Source: Enorma massiliensis phI
GTDB lineage: Bacteria; Actinomycetota; Coriobacteriia; Coriobacteriales; Coriobacteriaceae
Reading direction: 5' to 3'
NCBI RefSeq assembly: GCF_000311845.1
Contig: NZ_HE978574.1
Coordinates: forward strand, 203,206-238,448
DNA: 35,243 nt
Under the pieces are notes generated by a model. That model saw only the letters and a program-made list of their open reading frames with translations. It made no database searches and was not told the DNA's origin. This document shows, piece by piece, positions 34,576 through 35,243 of the stretch (position 1 is the first letter of the stretch; the number at the start of each line of letters is the position of its first letter). The position numbers and the translations under genes are program-made.

Positions 34576-35243
34576 ATGGACCACACCATGCAGCTAACCG
34601 AGGAGCAGCAAGCCATCCTCGACGGTGCACAGGGCGAGACCATGGCTCGCGTCATGGAAACGCTCGTGCGCTACGGAGAAATCTTCGGCGCCACCAAGAT
34701 GGTGCCGGTTACCAGCCAGTACAACCATCTGGTCACATCGTTCGGGCTGAAGGCGCTCACGCCGGTCTACGACCTCATGAACCAACTCATCGAGACGGGC
34801 GCCACCTCCAAGCGGCGCTTCTCCGCCGACCCGCGCCCGCTCGATCCCAACGTGCCCAGCAATTTCATCCAGAACATCATGTTCAAGAAGTTCATGTACT
34901 CCAAGCAGGACTTTTACGAGGGGCAGCTCCACAAGCTCGGCCTTATGGAGAAAGACGCTTTCACCTGCGCCTGCTATATGGATGAGGTGGGCAATACGCC
35001 AGCGGAGGGCGAGGTGCTCAGCTGGTCGGAGTCGAGTGCAGTGGTGTACGCCAACTCCGTTCTGGGCGCGCGCTGCAACCGCAATTCGGGCATCATCGAC
35101 CTCATGGGCTCCGTGGTGGGCTACGTGCCGTACTTCGGCCTGCTCACGGACGAAGGCCGTAAGGCGGACTGGATCGTCGAGGTACGCACCACAAAGCGCC
35201 CCGAGGCGCAGCTCCTGGGTTCGGCTATCGGTATGAAGGTGAT
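34576..35243 (+). CDS. aconitase X catalytic domain protein (3' end cut by window)
   Basis: ATG 34576 follows GAAAGGAAG; a -10-like TAGGAT is at 34547-34552. The 222 visible residues match the N-terminal part of the aconitase X large domain: MQLTEEQQAILDGAQGETMARVMETLVRYGEIFGATKMVPVTSQY, then SADPRPLDPNVP and GVL/LGARCNRNSGIIDL. Members dehydrate hydroxyacids with an Fe-S cluster: cis-3-hydroxy-L-proline dehydratase in bacteria, or mevalonate-5-phosphate dehydratase in archaea. Bacterial proteins often have a separate swivelling small subunit, which is not in view. Which reaction applies here is not known. Confidence 0.9.
   Translation, partial: MDHTMQLTEEQQAILDGAQGETMARVMETLVRYGEIFGATKMVPVTSQYNHLVTSFGLKALTPVYDLMNQLIETGATSKRRFSADPRPLDPNVPSNFIQNIMFKKFMYSKQDFYEGQLHKLGLMEKDAFTCACYMDEVGNTPAEGEVLSWSESSAVVYANSVLGARCNRNSGIIDLMGSVVGYVPYFGLLTDEGRKADWIVEVRTTKRPEAQLLGSAIGMKV

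Overview
The window looks like part of a chromosome from a high-GC Gram-positive, most likely a gut Coriobacteriia (Collinsella/Olsenella type). This is inferred from the GC-rich codon use, an LPXTG surface protein, the mix of housekeeping genes (glmS, clpB, luxS, initiator tRNA) and an orphan AbiEi/Vsr-like gene. No 16S rRNA gene is present, so the assignment is an inference.

Positions 1-9585 are accessory DNA. A giant coiled-coil, LPXTG-anchored surface protein with an internal CAP domain runs off the left edge. It is divergent from two small paralogous XRE repressors that look leaderless. A minus-strand block follows (7332 down to 4629): a short SSB, a DUF4313-like protein and five small proteins linked by ATGA/TAATG overlaps. 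Two of these five are acidic, Trp/Tyr-rich paralogues. On the plus strand lie a ribbon-helix-helix-like regulator behind three operator-like palindromes and a 217-aa protein of unknown function. About 500 bp of iteron-like composite repeats comes next. The block stops at the 3' end of an initiator tRNA-Met gene, a classic integration site. Together these suggest the end of an integrative or conjugative element, but no integrase or relaxase lies in the window.

Positions 9586-27600 are mostly ordinary chromosome. They hold glmS, a LysR regulator divergent from a YeiH-type transporter, an XRE-membrane fusion, and a MarR regulator with a two-gene heterodimeric ABC exporter. The exporter's motif asymmetry is what a degenerate plus a consensus ATP site predicts. 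Two tandem esterases, a DUF2207-like membrane protein and clpB complete this part.

Positions 27597-29256 hold the most unusual structure. A gene with a Vsr/DUF559-like PD-(D/E)XK domain sits between two elements. Each element is exactly 194 bp long and ends in the same 19-bp inverted repeat, and each lies about 100 bp from the gene.

The right end carries luxS divergent from a HAD phosphatase, a small membrane protein, a short 9-residue-repeat protein, an OYE-type Fe-S flavin oxidoreductase and the start of an aconitase X gene. Between the last two is a 270-bp array of 30-bp repeats (five units, then four in the opposite direction) whose orientation flips exactly at one base pair. Intergenic DNA across the window is rich in tandem and inverted GC-rich repeats.
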